From Myxococcales bacterium (GTDB lineage Bacteria; Myxococcota; UBA727; JABDBI01): 64,000 nt of DNA. A program made the position numbers and the translations under genes. Positions 31,450 through 40,841 of this stretch are shown here, one piece after another. A model generated the notes under the pieces. It was not told where the DNA came from. It ran no database searches and saw only the letters and a program-made list of their open reading frames with translations. The DNA is taken from assembly GCA_023248545.1 (NCBI GenBank), contig JAHFEF010000006.1:27103-91102 (forward strand), read 5' to 3'. How positions within the stretch are numbered: position 1 is the stretch's first letter; the number at the start of each line of letters is the position of its first letter.

Positions 31450-32967
31450 ATGAAAGACCTGCTCGAAAGCTATTTGCTGGAAGAACCTGATTCTCAGTAT
31501 CGCCAAGAAATAAAGAATCTCGATCCAAGCCAGCTCGCTGATCGCCTGGAAGGCCAATGGCGTTTCGGCACGGCCGGATTTCGAGCCAAAATGGAAGCTG
31601 GGTATTTGCGATTGAATCGCGTGTCGGTCGCGAAGATTGCGTATGCTTTAGGCAAATATTTAAAAACTGGCAGCAAAGTCGTGATTGGATACGATGGCCG
31701 GCATCACAGTCAAGAATATGCGCTCTTAGTCGCCCAAGTTTTGGATGCCCTGGGGCACGAAAGTATTTTGTTTTCTAAGTTAGTCCCAACGCCTATCTGT
31801 GCTTTTTCGGTCACCGAGTTGAAAGCTGATGCAGGACTGATGGTCACGGCCAGTCATAATCCCCCAAAAGACAACGGAATTAAGATTTACGGCCCAGATG
31901 GGGCGCAATTGGTCGCCCCGACAACCCACGCGATCGAAGCAATTTTAGATCAGGCACCAGGATATCCAGAAATCAAGCTGAGTTCAAAAGCGCCTCAACG
32001 TGTTCCGGAAAGTGTAATCGATGCGTATTTTGGAAACCTCACCGTATCGGCAGGCAAGCCCATCTCAATCATCTATACGCCGATGCATGGGGTGGGTGAA
32101 TATTACGCCGTGAGAGCACTCAGGCAAGCTGGTTTCGAAAATGTTCATGTTGTTCCTTCGCAAGCCAAGCCAGACGGTGATTTCCCGACGGTGCAGTTCC
32201 CCAATCCTGAAGAACCGGGTGCGTTAGATAAAGCCATCGAACTGGCTCAGCAAACACAGGCAGAACTCATTTTAGCCAATGACCCCGACGCAGACAGGCT
32301 CGCTGTTTGCATTGGCACCCAAGCTCTGACCGGCAACGAAATCGGCGTATTGCTCGGCAACTATTTGATCGAGAACCATCACGGAAAGAAAAAGCCGCTC
32401 GTCATGTCGACGATTGTATCTTCGAGAATGCTATCTAAAATAGCCTCAGTAAAGCAAGTGAGTTACGCTGAAACACTCACCGGCTTTGCCAATATTGCTC
32501 ACACAGCATTAGAACGTGAAAAGCAGTTCGGCGAAGAATTTATTTTTGGCTATGAAGAAGCTTTGGGCTACTGCGTCGGCAATCGTGTTCGAGATAAAGA
32601 CGGGATCTCAGCCGCCGTATTATTTGCCAAGCTATTTTCAGAACTCAAAAGCCAACATAAAACCGTCTGGCAAAAGTTAGCGCAACTTTCAGAAACCTAT
32701 GGACTCTACCGAAATTTAGCGTGGTCTCTTCGAGGTGATTTAAAACTGATTTTGGAACGCGCTCAAAATTTAAAGGGCTTTGAGAAACAAATTTCACCAG
32801 CCCCTGGTTTGCTCCTCTATACAGGAGAACACGATTTGAGATTGATCATCAGACCCAGTGGAACTGAACCGAAAGTGAAGTTTTACGCCGAAGTCATCGG
32901 CCAACCGAGTCAACAAAAAGAGCTCGACCAATTTTTAGCCCAGGTACAAGGACAAATTAATGTTTAA
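31450..32967 (+). CDS. Phosphoglucomutase/phosphomannomutase family protein
   Basis: 505 residues of the alpha-D-phosphohexomutase superfamily. Key motifs: RFGTAGFR at the N-terminus, the phosphoserine loop TASHNPPKDNG, metal-binding DPDADR, sugar-binding GYEEALGY and phosphate-binding RPSGTEPK. It interconverts hexose 1- and 6-phosphates for cell-envelope sugars. The start ATG 31450 is chosen because the family N-terminus begins there; upstream in-frame codons overlap the divergent sctN gene. The Omp85-type gene overlaps its end by eight bases. Confidence 0.9.
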   Translation: MKDLLESYLLEEPDSQYRQEIKNLDPSQLADRLEGQWRFGTAGFRAKMEAGYLRLNRVSVAKIAYALGKYLKTGSKVVIGYDGRHHSQEYALLVAQVLDALGHESILFSKLVPTPICAFSVTELKADAGLMVTASHNPPKDNGIKIYGPDGAQLVAPTTHAIEAILDQAPGYPEIKLSSKAPQRVPESVIDAYFGNLTVSAGKPISIIYTPMHGVGEYYAVRALRQAGFENVHVVPSQAKPDGDFPTVQFPNPEEPGALDKAIELAQQTQAELILANDPDADRLAVCIGTQALTGNEIGVLLGNYLIENHHGKKKPLVMSTIVSSRMLSKIASVKQVSYAETLTGFANIAHTALEREKQFGEEFIFGYEEALGYCVGNRVRDKDGISAAVLFAKLFSELKSQHKTVWQKLAQLSETYGLYRNLAWSLRGDLKLILERAQNLKGFEKQISPAPGLLLYTGEHDLRLIIRPSGTEPKVKFYAEVIGQPSQQKELDQFLAQVQGQINV

Positions 32968-34174
32968 GTTTTTCTCGCTGCTTTTGCTGGCCAATTCTCT
33001 TTGGGCGAGCGAGATAGAGCCTCCGGTTGAGCAAAAGCCAGGTCCCGAGCTCAAACAATCAAAATATGGCTTCGGTGCAATTCCTGCGGTAGGCTATGCA
33101 TCAGGCTTTGGAGTAGGCTTTGGCGCCGTTGGATCGTTTTATAAAAAAGAACCCGGTATCAAACCATATCGGTTTGAATTAGATGGCCAGGTTTATTTTA
33201 CAACCGGCGGTTTTCAATCTCACCGGCTCAGATTTGACTACATCGATGTTGCTGGATTGCCCTTGAGGCTCAGACCCATGATCGGCCTGTTGGCAAACCA
33301 CAATGAGAACTACTGCGGCCAAGGCATGCGCGCAGATTGCACTTTTGAAATGCCCAATTTACCCAATTTTTATTTGTACAGATACATCGAAGTTTTTGGG
33401 GCCATCGACGCTCGCTGGCGCTTAAGGCCACTGCCCCATAAGCTTGAAATTATTTGGTCCTGGCGAGGAAGTAATTATCGGATTGGCGACTTTGCTGAGG
33501 CAGGACCCTATGCCAACAGCCTGTATCAGCGGGACTTTGGGACAGACAATGGGGATGGGTTTGCGAGTATCCTCGAGGCGGGTTTAATGCTCGACAATCG
33601 CGATAACGAGCCTGCTCCGAAAAAAGGCTATTGGATTGAGGCGACCCTCAGGGAGTCTTCGCCATTTTGGGGAAGCTCCTGGAGTTATTTAGGAGCTAAT
33701 TTAAGCCTTCGCGGCTATCTCCCCTTAGAGCCTTCCAAGCGTTTGGTGCTCGCGGGTCAGATGATCTTTGACGGCCTGTATGGCAAAGTGCCCCTACAGG
33801 AAATTGTCCGTGTCGGAGGCACGGGGCGTTATTTTAATACATTTGGTGGTCAAGAACTGGGTCGTGGTCTTCGGGAACAGTATTTTCCAGGAAGACTCAA
33901 GGCTTACAAACAAGTTGAGTTAAGATATCAGTTTGTTGGCTTTGACGTGTGGGATTGGCATTTTGACGTCGCAGCGGTTACTTTTGCTGATCTCGGCCTC
34001 GTCGCTTGGGACTGGAACACGCTCAATCAAGAATCATTCAAGCCAGCCATTGGTTTTGGGGGTGGTTTGAGATTTTTGTGGGACGAAGCCGTGGTAATCC
34101 GATTCGACGTTGGCACCAGCCCCATCGAATCGTACGTACCCAGGTTTTACTTCGTCATTGGCAATGTGTTTTAA
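32960..34174 (+). CDS. Omp85/BamA-type outer-membrane barrel without POTRA domains
   Basis: Signal peptide MFKFFSLLLLANSLWA and a 16-strand-type barrel of about 385 residues, resembling the bacterial surface antigen (D15) family. C-terminal features are VVIRFDVGTSP and the final YFVIGNVF aromatic ending. There is no room for the periplasmic POTRA domains of BamA, so a patatin-less or stand-alone barrel role is more likely than general outer-membrane assembly. It overlaps the mutase gene upstream and is convergent with ubiG. Confidence 0.65.
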   Translation: MFKFFSLLLLANSLWASEIEPPVEQKPGPELKQSKYGFGAIPAVGYASGFGVGFGAVGSFYKKEPGIKPYRFELDGQVYFTTGGFQSHRLRFDYIDVAGLPLRLRPMIGLLANHNENYCGQGMRADCTFEMPNLPNFYLYRYIEVFGAIDARWRLRPLPHKLEIIWSWRGSNYRIGDFAEAGPYANSLYQRDFGTDNGDGFASILEAGLMLDNRDNEPAPKKGYWIEATLRESSPFWGSSWSYLGANLSLRGYLPLEPSKRLVLAGQMIFDGLYGKVPLQEIVRVGGTGRYFNTFGGQELGRGLREQYFPGRLKAYKQVELRYQFVGFDVWDWHFDVAAVTFADLGLVAWDWNTLNQESFKPAIGFGGGLRFLWDEAVVIRFDVGTSPIESYVPRFYFVIGNVF

Positions 34175-34866
34175 GCCGCAGCCTTCACGCACTTGCCAAT
34201 ATACATGACAGACATGTTGTCGTTCAGCTCGGCCTTAAAGTGCCCTGTGGTTTTATCCCGGCCTTTGATATCGAGGCCTTTGAGCTCTAATTCGCCAAAA
34301 TTAAAATCATGCAATAAGTGGGTGAGCTCGGTCGGCTTAATAAATTTTTTCCATTCATGAACTCCGTGAGGGATCTCCTTGGCAACACGCTCGAGTAGCC
34401 AGATCATCACCATTTTTGATTTGAGGGTCCTGTTAATGGTGTCGAATAAAAATATGGCTCCTGGTTTAGCAACACGCTTGATCTCAGAAATCGCTGTTTC
34501 TAAATTGCCCACGTGTTCTAGAACATCTACGCAAACGATGGCATCAAAGAATTCGTCTTCATAAGGCAGTAATTCGGCGACTCCGACCCGATAGTCAATG
34601 TCTAACTTGTTGGCACGAGCATGGTTTTTCGCGGTTTCGATCAAAGCAGTTGAAGGATCCAGTCCATAAACTTTCCCACCGCGTTTGGTTAAAAGCTCGC
34701 TCGTAAATCCACCACCGCACCCGACATCGAGGATTTTATACCCCGTCCAATCTCGAACAAACTGGTCGAAATATTCAAATCGGGGCTTATTAAGATCCTG
34801 AAGCGCATGGAACTGGCTCTCGGAATTCCACCAATCATTGGCAAACTGATCATATGAACTGAACAT
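34171..34866 (-). CDS. ubiG: UbiG-like SAM-dependent O-methyltransferase
   Basis: 231 residues with SAM motif I ILDVGCGGGFTSELL, motif post-I YGLDPS, and the UbiG-type blocks DTINRTLKSKMVMIWLLE and HEWKKFIKPTEL. UbiG performs both O-methylations in ubiquinone synthesis. A MenA-type enzyme is also in the window, so the organism may use more than one quinone or this may methylate a related compound. It has an AGAGGGGGGAG ribosome site before the ATG. Confidence 0.75.
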   Translation of the reverse strand: MFSSYDQFANDWWNSESQFHALQDLNKPRFEYFDQFVRDWTGYKILDVGCGGGFTSELLTKRGGKVYGLDPSTALIETAKNHARANKLDIDYRVGVAELLPYEDEFFDAIVCVDVLEHVGNLETAISEIKRVAKPGAIFLFDTINRTLKSKMVMIWLLERVAKEIPHGVHEWKKFIKPTELTHLLHDFNFGELELKGLDIKGRDKTTGHFKAELNDNMSVMYIGKCVKAAA

Positions 34867-34963
34867 ACCGACTCCCCCCTCTTGTTATTATTATATATTT
34901 AGTAAAAATTTAATAAAAATTAAATATATAAAATAACCATAACCCTTTAAAAATAAACATGCT
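34867..34963. promoter_or_regulatory. AT-rich intergenic region
   Basis: Ninety-seven bases, almost pure A/T from 34885 to 34940 (for example TATATATTTAGTAAAAA), between ubiG and the end of the mevalonate operon on the same strand. It probably holds the ubiG promoter, with possible -10 boxes in TATAAT-like runs. No hairpin terminator stands out. Confidence 0.4.
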
Positions 34964-35788
34964 TTATTTCGGCATCAAAGCAATCACACACCCACCACCG
35001 CCTGCGCCGGTGAGTTTAGCTCCTAAAGCGCCGTTCTGGATGGCCTGCGCACACAAAGCGTCTAACTCATCTGTCGAAACGCCTAATTTCTTGAGCAGCG
35101 CATGATTTTCTGTCATCAGCCTGCCAATTTCTGGCAAGTCGCCCTGTTCTATCGCTCGACGCATGTCAAAAGTGAGCTGCGAGATCGCCTCGAAAATCTG
35201 CATAGTACCCGAGGGGTTTTGATCGTAGCGATGTCTTACTGCTTGAACAGCTGCACGCGTGCCTGCATGAGGGCTTGCCATCGAAATTTCGAAATTCAAC
35301 GGCCGTTTGGGAATTATTTTTTCAGCATGGCCCCGTTGAAACCAAATTAAGCCTTCTTGGGCAATCACCGTGTGGTCTACTCCTGAGGGGTTGCCGTGGA
35401 AGATTTTTTCGAGCTCCAAAGCCATACCCGCAATTTGCTCCGAGCTTCTGGATTCGCCCAAAAAATCTAAGACAGCTCGGATAAGCCCAACAGATAACGC
35501 CGCAGAGCTCCCCAAGCCACAGCCCCCCGGAATATCGCTGTCAATTTGAAACTCCAGTTCGCGCACACGCGGGCCTAATAGCTCGGTCAACTTTGGCAAG
35601 ACCTCGACAAATAGCCCTGCTGATTTATGCTCAGGGTCTATTTGGGGGTTTAAAAAAACAAGACCCGGTTTGTCACTCAGCCGAGCATTAATACGAACTT
35701 CCAAATCAATCGTCATGGCAATGGCGGGGTAACCATAGACCACGGCATGTTCGCCCGCCAAAATAATCTTGCCAAAAGCTTTCGCCAT
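34964..35788 (-). CDS. mvk: Mevalonate kinase
   Basis: 274 residues of the GHMP kinase family. KIILAGEHAVVYGYPAIA is the N-terminal signature, GGCGLGSSAALS the phosphate loop, and KLTGAGGGGCVI the C-terminal motif. It phosphorylates mevalonate in the mevalonate route to isoprenoids. The start overlaps the stop of the HMG-CoA reductase gene by one base (TAATG). Later pathway genes (phosphomevalonate kinase, decarboxylase) are not in the window. Confidence 0.88.
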   Translation of the reverse strand: MAKAFGKIILAGEHAVVYGYPAIAMTIDLEVRINARLSDKPGLVFLNPQIDPEHKSAGLFVEVLPKLTELLGPRVRELEFQIDSDIPGGCGLGSSAALSVGLIRAVLDFLGESRSSEQIAGMALELEKIFHGNPSGVDHTVIAQEGLIWFQRGHAEKIIPKRPLNFEISMASPHAGTRAAVQAVRHRYDQNPSGTMQIFEAISQLTFDMRRAIEQGDLPEIGRLMTENHALLKKLGVSTDELDALCAQAIQNGALGAKLTGAGGGGCVIALMPK

Positions 35789-36921
35789 TAAAACTGCTTT
35801 CTAGTATGCAACGCCATGTGACCCTTTTGAATCCCTTCGGCAGCCAGCGCCCGCATGGCGCCTAGATTTTGAGCCAAACCTACAGAGGCTACAAGACCTG
35901 CAAGCGCCTGTGCACTCTTTCCAAACTCACCTAATAACTCCAAGCAAGCTCTAACCGTCGGATGTGTCTGAGTGATTCCCCCAACAACCCCCAGGGCCAA
36001 TGGCAATTCGATTGAAGCCAATAAACAATCGTGCTCGTCATCTAAAGCATAGTGCGTCAGAGGCCCATAGTGTCCGGATTTCTGGGCAGCATACGCATGC
36101 GCGCCGGCTTCGATGGCTCTCCAATCATTGCCAGTTGCGATCGTAACAGCGCCAACGCCATTCATGATGCCTTTATTGTGGGTGCACGCTCGATAGGGAT
36201 CCAGACAAGCAAACTCATAACCCGCCAGCATTCTTTGAGCCACCCGTCGACCCGTGTCATGTATTTTATCCATGGCCAAGGCCGCATAGGGGATTTCACA
36301 TCGTGAGCGCGCTAAGCGCTGATCACTTAAGTTAGATAAAATCTTGAAACCAGCGATAGCACCTGTAAGTGCCTCGATTTTGGGCGCCAAGCCTTCCATG
36401 ATGGTGTTAATCAGATTCGCACCCATGGCATCTTGACAATTAATGCGTACTTCAAGCACAGCCATCTTGGGCGACAGGTTCTTGAGACGAATATTTTTGC
36501 AGCCACCACCGCGGGCTTTGAGACCTGGGCAGTAAGTATTAGCAAATTCTAAAAGCTCCACTTCATGTTCGATAATCGCCTGGTTCGCACGATCCCAGTC
36601 CGGTGAATCTAATAACTGGATCTGACCCATCATCATAGGCTCATCGACCTGTGTTTGAAAACCACCCCGAAGCGCTGCCAATTTAGCCATGTGACTTGCA
36701 GCCGCAATCACAGACGGCTCTTCAATGGCCATGGGCACCCAAACGGGCTGGTTATCAACGACAAAATGACAGGCCACTCCAACAGGAAGAGCCAGCGTCG
36801 TGACTAGATTTTCGACCATTTGGTCTGCTGTCTCTAAATCCAAACCCTCCGAAAAAGATAATCCTACTCGGGCTTGGCGTTCTGAGACAGACAGCTCATA
36901 AAATTGTGAAAAATCAAGCAT
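35788..36921 (-). CDS. mvaA: Hydroxymethylglutaryl-CoA reductase, class II type
   Basis: About 377 residues. Catalytic Glu in [13 protein letters not shown], Lys in [13 protein letters not shown], Asp in [11 protein letters not shown], and the final His in [10 protein letters not shown] match class II reductases. Class I enzymes have a membrane anchor, and there is none here. It makes mevalonate from HMG-CoA (or the reverse). The protein is shorter than the usual class II length of about 430. The ATG 36921 overlaps the IMPDH stop by eight bases; a TTG two codons upstream is less likely. Confidence 0.88.
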   Translation of the reverse strand: MLDFSQFYELSVSERQARVGLSFSEGLDLETADQMVENLVTTLALPVGVACHFVVDNQPVWVPMAIEEPSVIAAASHMAKLAALRGGFQTQVDEPMMMGQIQLLDSPDWDRANQAIIEHEVELLEFANTYCPGLKARGGGCKNIRLKNLSPKMAVLEVRINCQDAMGANLINTIMEGLAPKIEALTGAIAGFKILSNLSDQRLARSRCEIPYAALAMDKIHDTGRRVAQRMLAGYEFACLDPYRACTHNKGIMNGVGAVTIATGNDWRAIEAGAHAYAAQKSGHYGPLTHYALDDEHDCLLASIELPLALGVVGGITQTHPTVRACLELLGEFGKSAQALAGLVASVGLAQNLGAMRALAAEGIQKGHMALHTRKQF

Positions 36922-37969
36922 GGGCAAGTTCCACGTCGTGCACGTGACTCTCGGTCAAACCAGCCTGTGTGATTTGAACAAACTTGGCATTCTGGCGCAG
37001 CTCATCCAAATTTGCCGCACCCAAATAACCCATGCCAGATCTAAGACCTCCGGTGAGCTGATACAAAATTGGCGCCAATTCGCCTCGATAAACTGTTCGA
37101 CCCTCGATGCCTTCTGGGACCAATTTTTTGCCTTCAGAGACATCTGCCTGAGCATAACGATCTTTGCTACCTTGCGACATGGCAGCCACACTGCCCATGC
37201 CTCGATAGTATTTATAAGATTTCCCAGCATGCTCGATCACTTCGCCTGGAGATTCTTCAGTGCCACTTAAGAGAGAACCGAGCATCACAGCGTCCGCTCC
37301 AGCTGCAAGTGCTTTTGTAATATCACCCGAGTGCTGAATACCCCCATCAGCAATCAAACCAATCCCCAACGGTCGTGTAATAGCCGCGACGTCTAAGACA
37401 GCGGTTAATTGGGGAACACCCACGCCAGCAACAATTCGAGTCGTACAGATAGACCCAGGCCCGATGCCTACTTTCACGACGTCCGCGCCTGCTTCAATCA
37501 ACGCTTGAGCCGCTTGCTGCGTAGCGATATTACCCGCGATGACCGTCATGTTTGGAAACCAATCTTTGAGCTTTTTGACACCCTCCAACACCCCAAAAGA
37601 ATGCCCATGGGCTGTGTCGAGCACCAATGCATCAATACCAACTTCAACCAATGCTCTGGCCCTCGCTTCGAGATCTTGGCCAGGCCCCAAAGCCGCCGCG
37701 CATAAACACTTGGCCTGCTTAACCAAGCGCACCTCTTCGACTTGCCGTTCTATGGACAGATTTTTGTGAATTACGCCGAGGCCGCCGTTTTCGGCCATGG
37801 CAATGGCCATGCGACTTTCTGTCACCGTGTCCATGGCGGCGGACAAGATGGGCGTCTTCAATGAAATCTTTGGCCCAAGACGGGTTTGTATATCTACCTG
37901 CGAGGGCAAAATTTCCGAGTAAGCCGGCACCAGCAAAACATCGTTATAAGTTAGCGCTTGAGGGAACAT
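36914..37969 (-). CDS. guaB: IMP dehydrogenase lacking the CBS pair
   Basis: 351 residues. Catalytic Cys in [11 protein letters not shown], the IMP-binding [11 protein letters not shown], the YYRGMGS loop and the mobile flap GSKDRYAQ are all in place, so it should make XMP for GMP synthesis. The usual tandem CBS regulatory domains are absent. [18 protein letters not shown] runs directly into [12 protein letters not shown], where they would be inserted. It is the first gene of a unit with HMG-CoA reductase and mevalonate kinase, coupled by overlaps. Confidence 0.9.
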   Translation of the reverse strand: MFPQALTYNDVLLVPAYSEILPSQVDIQTRLGPKISLKTPILSAAMDTVTESRMAIAMAENGGLGVIHKNLSIERQVEEVRLVKQAKCLCAAALGPGQDLEARARALVEVGIDALVLDTAHGHSFGVLEGVKKLKDWFPNMTVIAGNIATQQAAQALIEAGADVVKVGIGPGSICTTRIVAGVGVPQLTAVLDVAAITRPLGIGLIADGGIQHSGDITKALAAGADAVMLGSLLSGTEESPGEVIEHAGKSYKYYRGMGSVAAMSQGSKDRYAQADVSEGKKLVPEGIEGRTVYRGELAPILYQLTGGLRSGMGYLGAANLDELRQNAKFVQITQAGLTESHVHDVELAHA

Positions 37970-37991
37970 GGCCAGATTATAGCGATGTTGC

Positions 37992-39062
37992 CTATTCTAT
38001 CAAGGGAATCCTTTCGACCCGCTCGGTGAGCCGTGTGAGTATCTCGTACGAAATCGTATCACAGGCACTGGCCAATTGTTCGGCCGTAATCTGTTCTTGT
38101 TGTTCACGGCCCATCAGCGTCACAGTATCGCCTATTTTCGGCGATAAGCCTGTGATGTCCAAAGTCATGAGGTCCATCGATATGCGACCAATAATTGGCA
38201 CGCGCATACCGTGTAATAAAGCATGGCCCTGATTGGAGAGCACGCGCGGGTAGCCATCGCCATAGCCTGCACGAATCAAGGCTATTTTTGTCTCTCGGGA
38301 AGCTTTCCAGGTTTGATGATAGCCGACAGTGTCTCCTATCTTCAGTGTCTTGATTAACGTGATCGGCGCTTGCAGCGATAATACAGGCTCGAATCCGTCA
38401 TAAGCTCCATAGAGCGCAATACCTGGCCTTGCCCAAGAATTAGGGTGATTAAAATGGTTCACAATCGCACTGCTTTTGGCCACATGAATCATGCTTGGCT
38501 TTAAGCCTGCCAACTCAAAATCAGCCAGCGCCTGCTCAAACAAAGCCAACTGTATTTTTGAAAACGCACAGTTTGCTGTCTCGGCGTTTGCAAAATGGGT
38601 GCTGAGGCCTTCCAATTTCACGCGGCGTTTTTGATGCGTGAACCATTCAATCACTTGGAAGACCTCAGAAATCGGCAACCCACCCCGAGAAAGACCCGTG
38701 TCTAAGTCTATGTGAACAGCCATTTCATGGCCTAGGCTTTCTAAAGCGTCTAACTCAGCGATACTGGATATCAACGGCGTTAAGCGTGCAGCCCAAACAC
38801 GCTCGGGTGCATCTACCAAGCCGGCTCCAGACATCAGCAATATGGCACTCTGAGTACCAGAAGCCCTCAGTTGCTCACCTTCTTCAATCGTCGCCACACC
38901 AAAATATTTTACACCTTGAGACTCTAAAAATCGCGTCACAGGTATCAAACCGTGCCCATAAGCATTGGCTTTGACCATGGCAATTATATTTTTTGTCCCA
39001 GCCAATTGCTGAATCTTAGATAGATTGCGCGACAGTGCGCTGAGATCAATAAACGCTTTCAT
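37992..39062 (-). CDS. alr: Alanine racemase
   Basis: 356 residues. The PLP lysine is in [10 protein letters not shown] near residue 33. The C-terminal tyrosine base region is [12 protein letters not shown] and the closing block is [13 protein letters not shown]. Alr makes D-alanine for peptidoglycan, so the organism has at least a partial wall. The start overlaps the end of the upstream Y1-transposase-like gene by four bases. Its stop is 22 bases upstream of guaB's start on the same strand. Confidence 0.93.
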   Translation of the reverse strand: MKAFIDLSALSRNLSKIQQLAGTKNIIAMVKANAYGHGLIPVTRFLESQGVKYFGVATIEEGEQLRASGTQSAILLMSGAGLVDAPERVWAARLTPLISSIAELDALESLGHEMAVHIDLDTGLSRGGLPISEVFQVIEWFTHQKRRVKLEGLSTHFANAETANCAFSKIQLALFEQALADFELAGLKPSMIHVAKSSAIVNHFNHPNSWARPGIALYGAYDGFEPVLSLQAPITLIKTLKIGDTVGYHQTWKASRETKIALIRAGYGDGYPRVLSNQGHALLHGMRVPIIGRISMDLMTLDITGLSPKIGDTVTLMGREQQEQITAEQLASACDTISYEILTRLTERVERIPLIE

Positions 39063-39940
39063 ATCGAGTTAAACAATAACTTAAATGGTTCGTCCTTGTG
39101 AACCAGATCCATCCCCTGTGAAACCAAACGACTGACTTGGGCTTTATCCCGCTTTAAAAAACCAGCAACCTCCGTCACTGTCCGCGCCGTATTCATCACG
39201 GCAGCCGTAGCAAACAGCCTCCTCGCCACCACCAAATCCTGTCGTCTCGACGCACTGTGCAACAAAAGCATATTGATATTTAGCAGAAGACTCACTCGCT
39301 TGGCTAAAGCAGTTAACGATAATCGCTTCGGACCCTTGACTGTCTTTTTAAATCCAGTCGAATCCAAACCTTCCAAGACCTCTTCAGGTTCCAAGGCAGC
39401 TGACTCCACATAGCGGGCAAACGCGCGCCTAGCAACTACTTGTGACTCTGAAAAACCTTGTAAAATATTGGAACACATCAGCGCATTCGCCCAGGGGCTT
39501 TCCAGGTCCAAATAGGCCGAATGCGTGCTCCAGGGATAGTTTTCGGCCCTTCTCACCAGGCCTTTGCGTACCGGCCATAGATGAATATTTCGAACGGCGT
39601 CGATCAACTGATCATCCCCTAAAATTTTGGATTCAAAACGCCCTTGAAACAGAGGTCCGCGCCTTTTTTGTCGATGATTTACCCTGAGCGTATGGCTACC
39701 GTGAATCCGTTGCATGATGCGAGACAGCGGAAACTGAGATGGGCTGAGCAACAAACGCAATTCGTTAAAATGCAGACAAAATCCAAATAATTCGATCATC
39801 TGACTGCGAACTAATTCCAGCAACAGACCAATATAAGCCTCAAAATCTTCTTCGTCATAGAAAAGCTTTGAACCACTGTTGGCTTTGGCTAAAACCAAAT
39901 GGGGTTGACCCACCAGTGTTAAACGTGCACTACGGGACAC
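39059..39940 (-). CDS. Domesticated Y1/IS200-like transposase (HUH motif lost) with DnaA-like C-terminal HTH
   Basis: Residues 1-160 align with the Y1 (REP-associated) transposase domain: RLTLVGQPHLVLAKANSG, then DDEDFEAYIGLLLEL-type helices, then GPLFQGRFESKIL and WPVRKGLVRRAENYPWSTHSAYL. The metal-binding MPNHVHLL of active enzymes reads LHFNELRLL, so both HUH histidines are gone. The C-terminal part (ALAKRVSLLLN to AQVSRLVSQG) looks like the DnaA domain IV helix-turn-helix. It overlaps alr, so it is kept as a normal gene. The GTG at 39940 is my start choice; the frame extends to 40003, into a divergent gene. Confidence 0.6.
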   Translation of the reverse strand: MSRSARLTLVGQPHLVLAKANSGSKLFYDEEDFEAYIGLLLELVRSQMIELFGFCLHFNELRLLLSPSQFPLSRIMQRIHGSHTLRVNHRQKRRGPLFQGRFESKILGDDQLIDAVRNIHLWPVRKGLVRRAENYPWSTHSAYLDLESPWANALMCSNILQGFSESQVVARRAFARYVESAALEPEEVLEGLDSTGFKKTVKGPKRLSLTALAKRVSLLLNINMLLLHSASRRQDLVVARRLFATAAVMNTARTVTEVAGFLKRDKAQVSRLVSQGMDLVHKDEPFKLLFNSI

Positions 39941-39973
39941 AGACAAAATCCAGGGTTCGTTGAAATACCGATT

Positions 39974-40774
39974 ATGAGCCCACAGCTTGAAACACGCATC
40001 CACACTTTGTCGCAGAAGAACCTCAATTCATTTCGAGTCGATCCCTTTGGATTTGATCCAGAAAGCATTAAGCCGTTGATGCCGCTGGCGCATTGGCTCT
40101 ACAAAAAATATTTTCGCTGCGAAACTTTTGGGGCTTCGAATATTCCCTCCGGCAAAGTGATTGTGATTGCCAACCACTCTGGGCAACTTCCGTTTGATGC
40201 CCTGATGATTGGCATGGCGTTTATGCTCGAGGCTAAAGTACCCAGATTGCTGAGGGGCATGGCTGAACGTTGGAGCGCCGAATTGCCATTTATCAGCACG
40301 TTATTTGCCCGAGGTGGCACGGTGGTTGGGGAACCCAGCTCCTGTGAAGAACTTTTAAGTTTAGATGAAGCCGTGATGGTTTTTCCCGAAGGCGTCAAAG
40401 GCATCTCCAAGCTATTTAAAAATCGATATCAGCTCGCAGAGTTTGGGCACGGATTTATGCGTCTGGCCCTCAAAACTCAGACACCCATTTTACCGGTTGC
40501 GGTGATTGGTGCCGAAGAACAAGCGCCGTCTTTTGCCAATTTCGAGTGGCTTGGAAAATTATTTGGAACACCCGGATTTCCGTTAATTTTTCCGCAAATC
40601 GTACCCATTCCCCTGCCCGTCAAATATCGAATTCACATTGGCAAACCCCTGTTTTTTTCTGGAGACGGTACAGAAGATGACGAAATAGTTGCAAAATACG
40701 TACAGCAATCCAAAAACAAGATTCAAAGCATGCTCGACCGAGGCCGAAAGAGTAGAAAAAGTATCTTCTTTTGA
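39974..40774 (+). CDS. PlsC-like lysophospholipid acyltransferase
   Basis: 266 residues. Acyltransferase motif I is NHSGQLPFD (NHxxxxD form), motif III is FPEGVKG, and TPILPVAVIGAEEQ is the fourth block. Enzymes of this family add a fatty acid to a lysophospholipid or glycerol phosphate at the inner membrane. The ATG at 39974 lies 33 bases from the start of the divergent gene. A short untranslated gap follows before the alcohol dehydrogenase gene. Confidence 0.8.
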   Translation: MSPQLETRIHTLSQKNLNSFRVDPFGFDPESIKPLMPLAHWLYKKYFRCETFGASNIPSGKVIVIANHSGQLPFDALMIGMAFMLEAKVPRLLRGMAERWSAELPFISTLFARGGTVVGEPSSCEELLSLDEAVMVFPEGVKGISKLFKNRYQLAEFGHGFMRLALKTQTPILPVAVIGAEEQAPSFANFEWLGKLFGTPGFPLIFPQIVPIPLPVKYRIHIGKPLFFSGDGTEDDEIVAKYVQQSKNKIQSMLDRGRKSRKSIFF

Positions 40775-40841
40775 AAACGGAAACCTCACCCCTAACCTAA
40801 GCTTTCAGGAATATTTGGTAATTCTTAAAACTTAAGGACTC

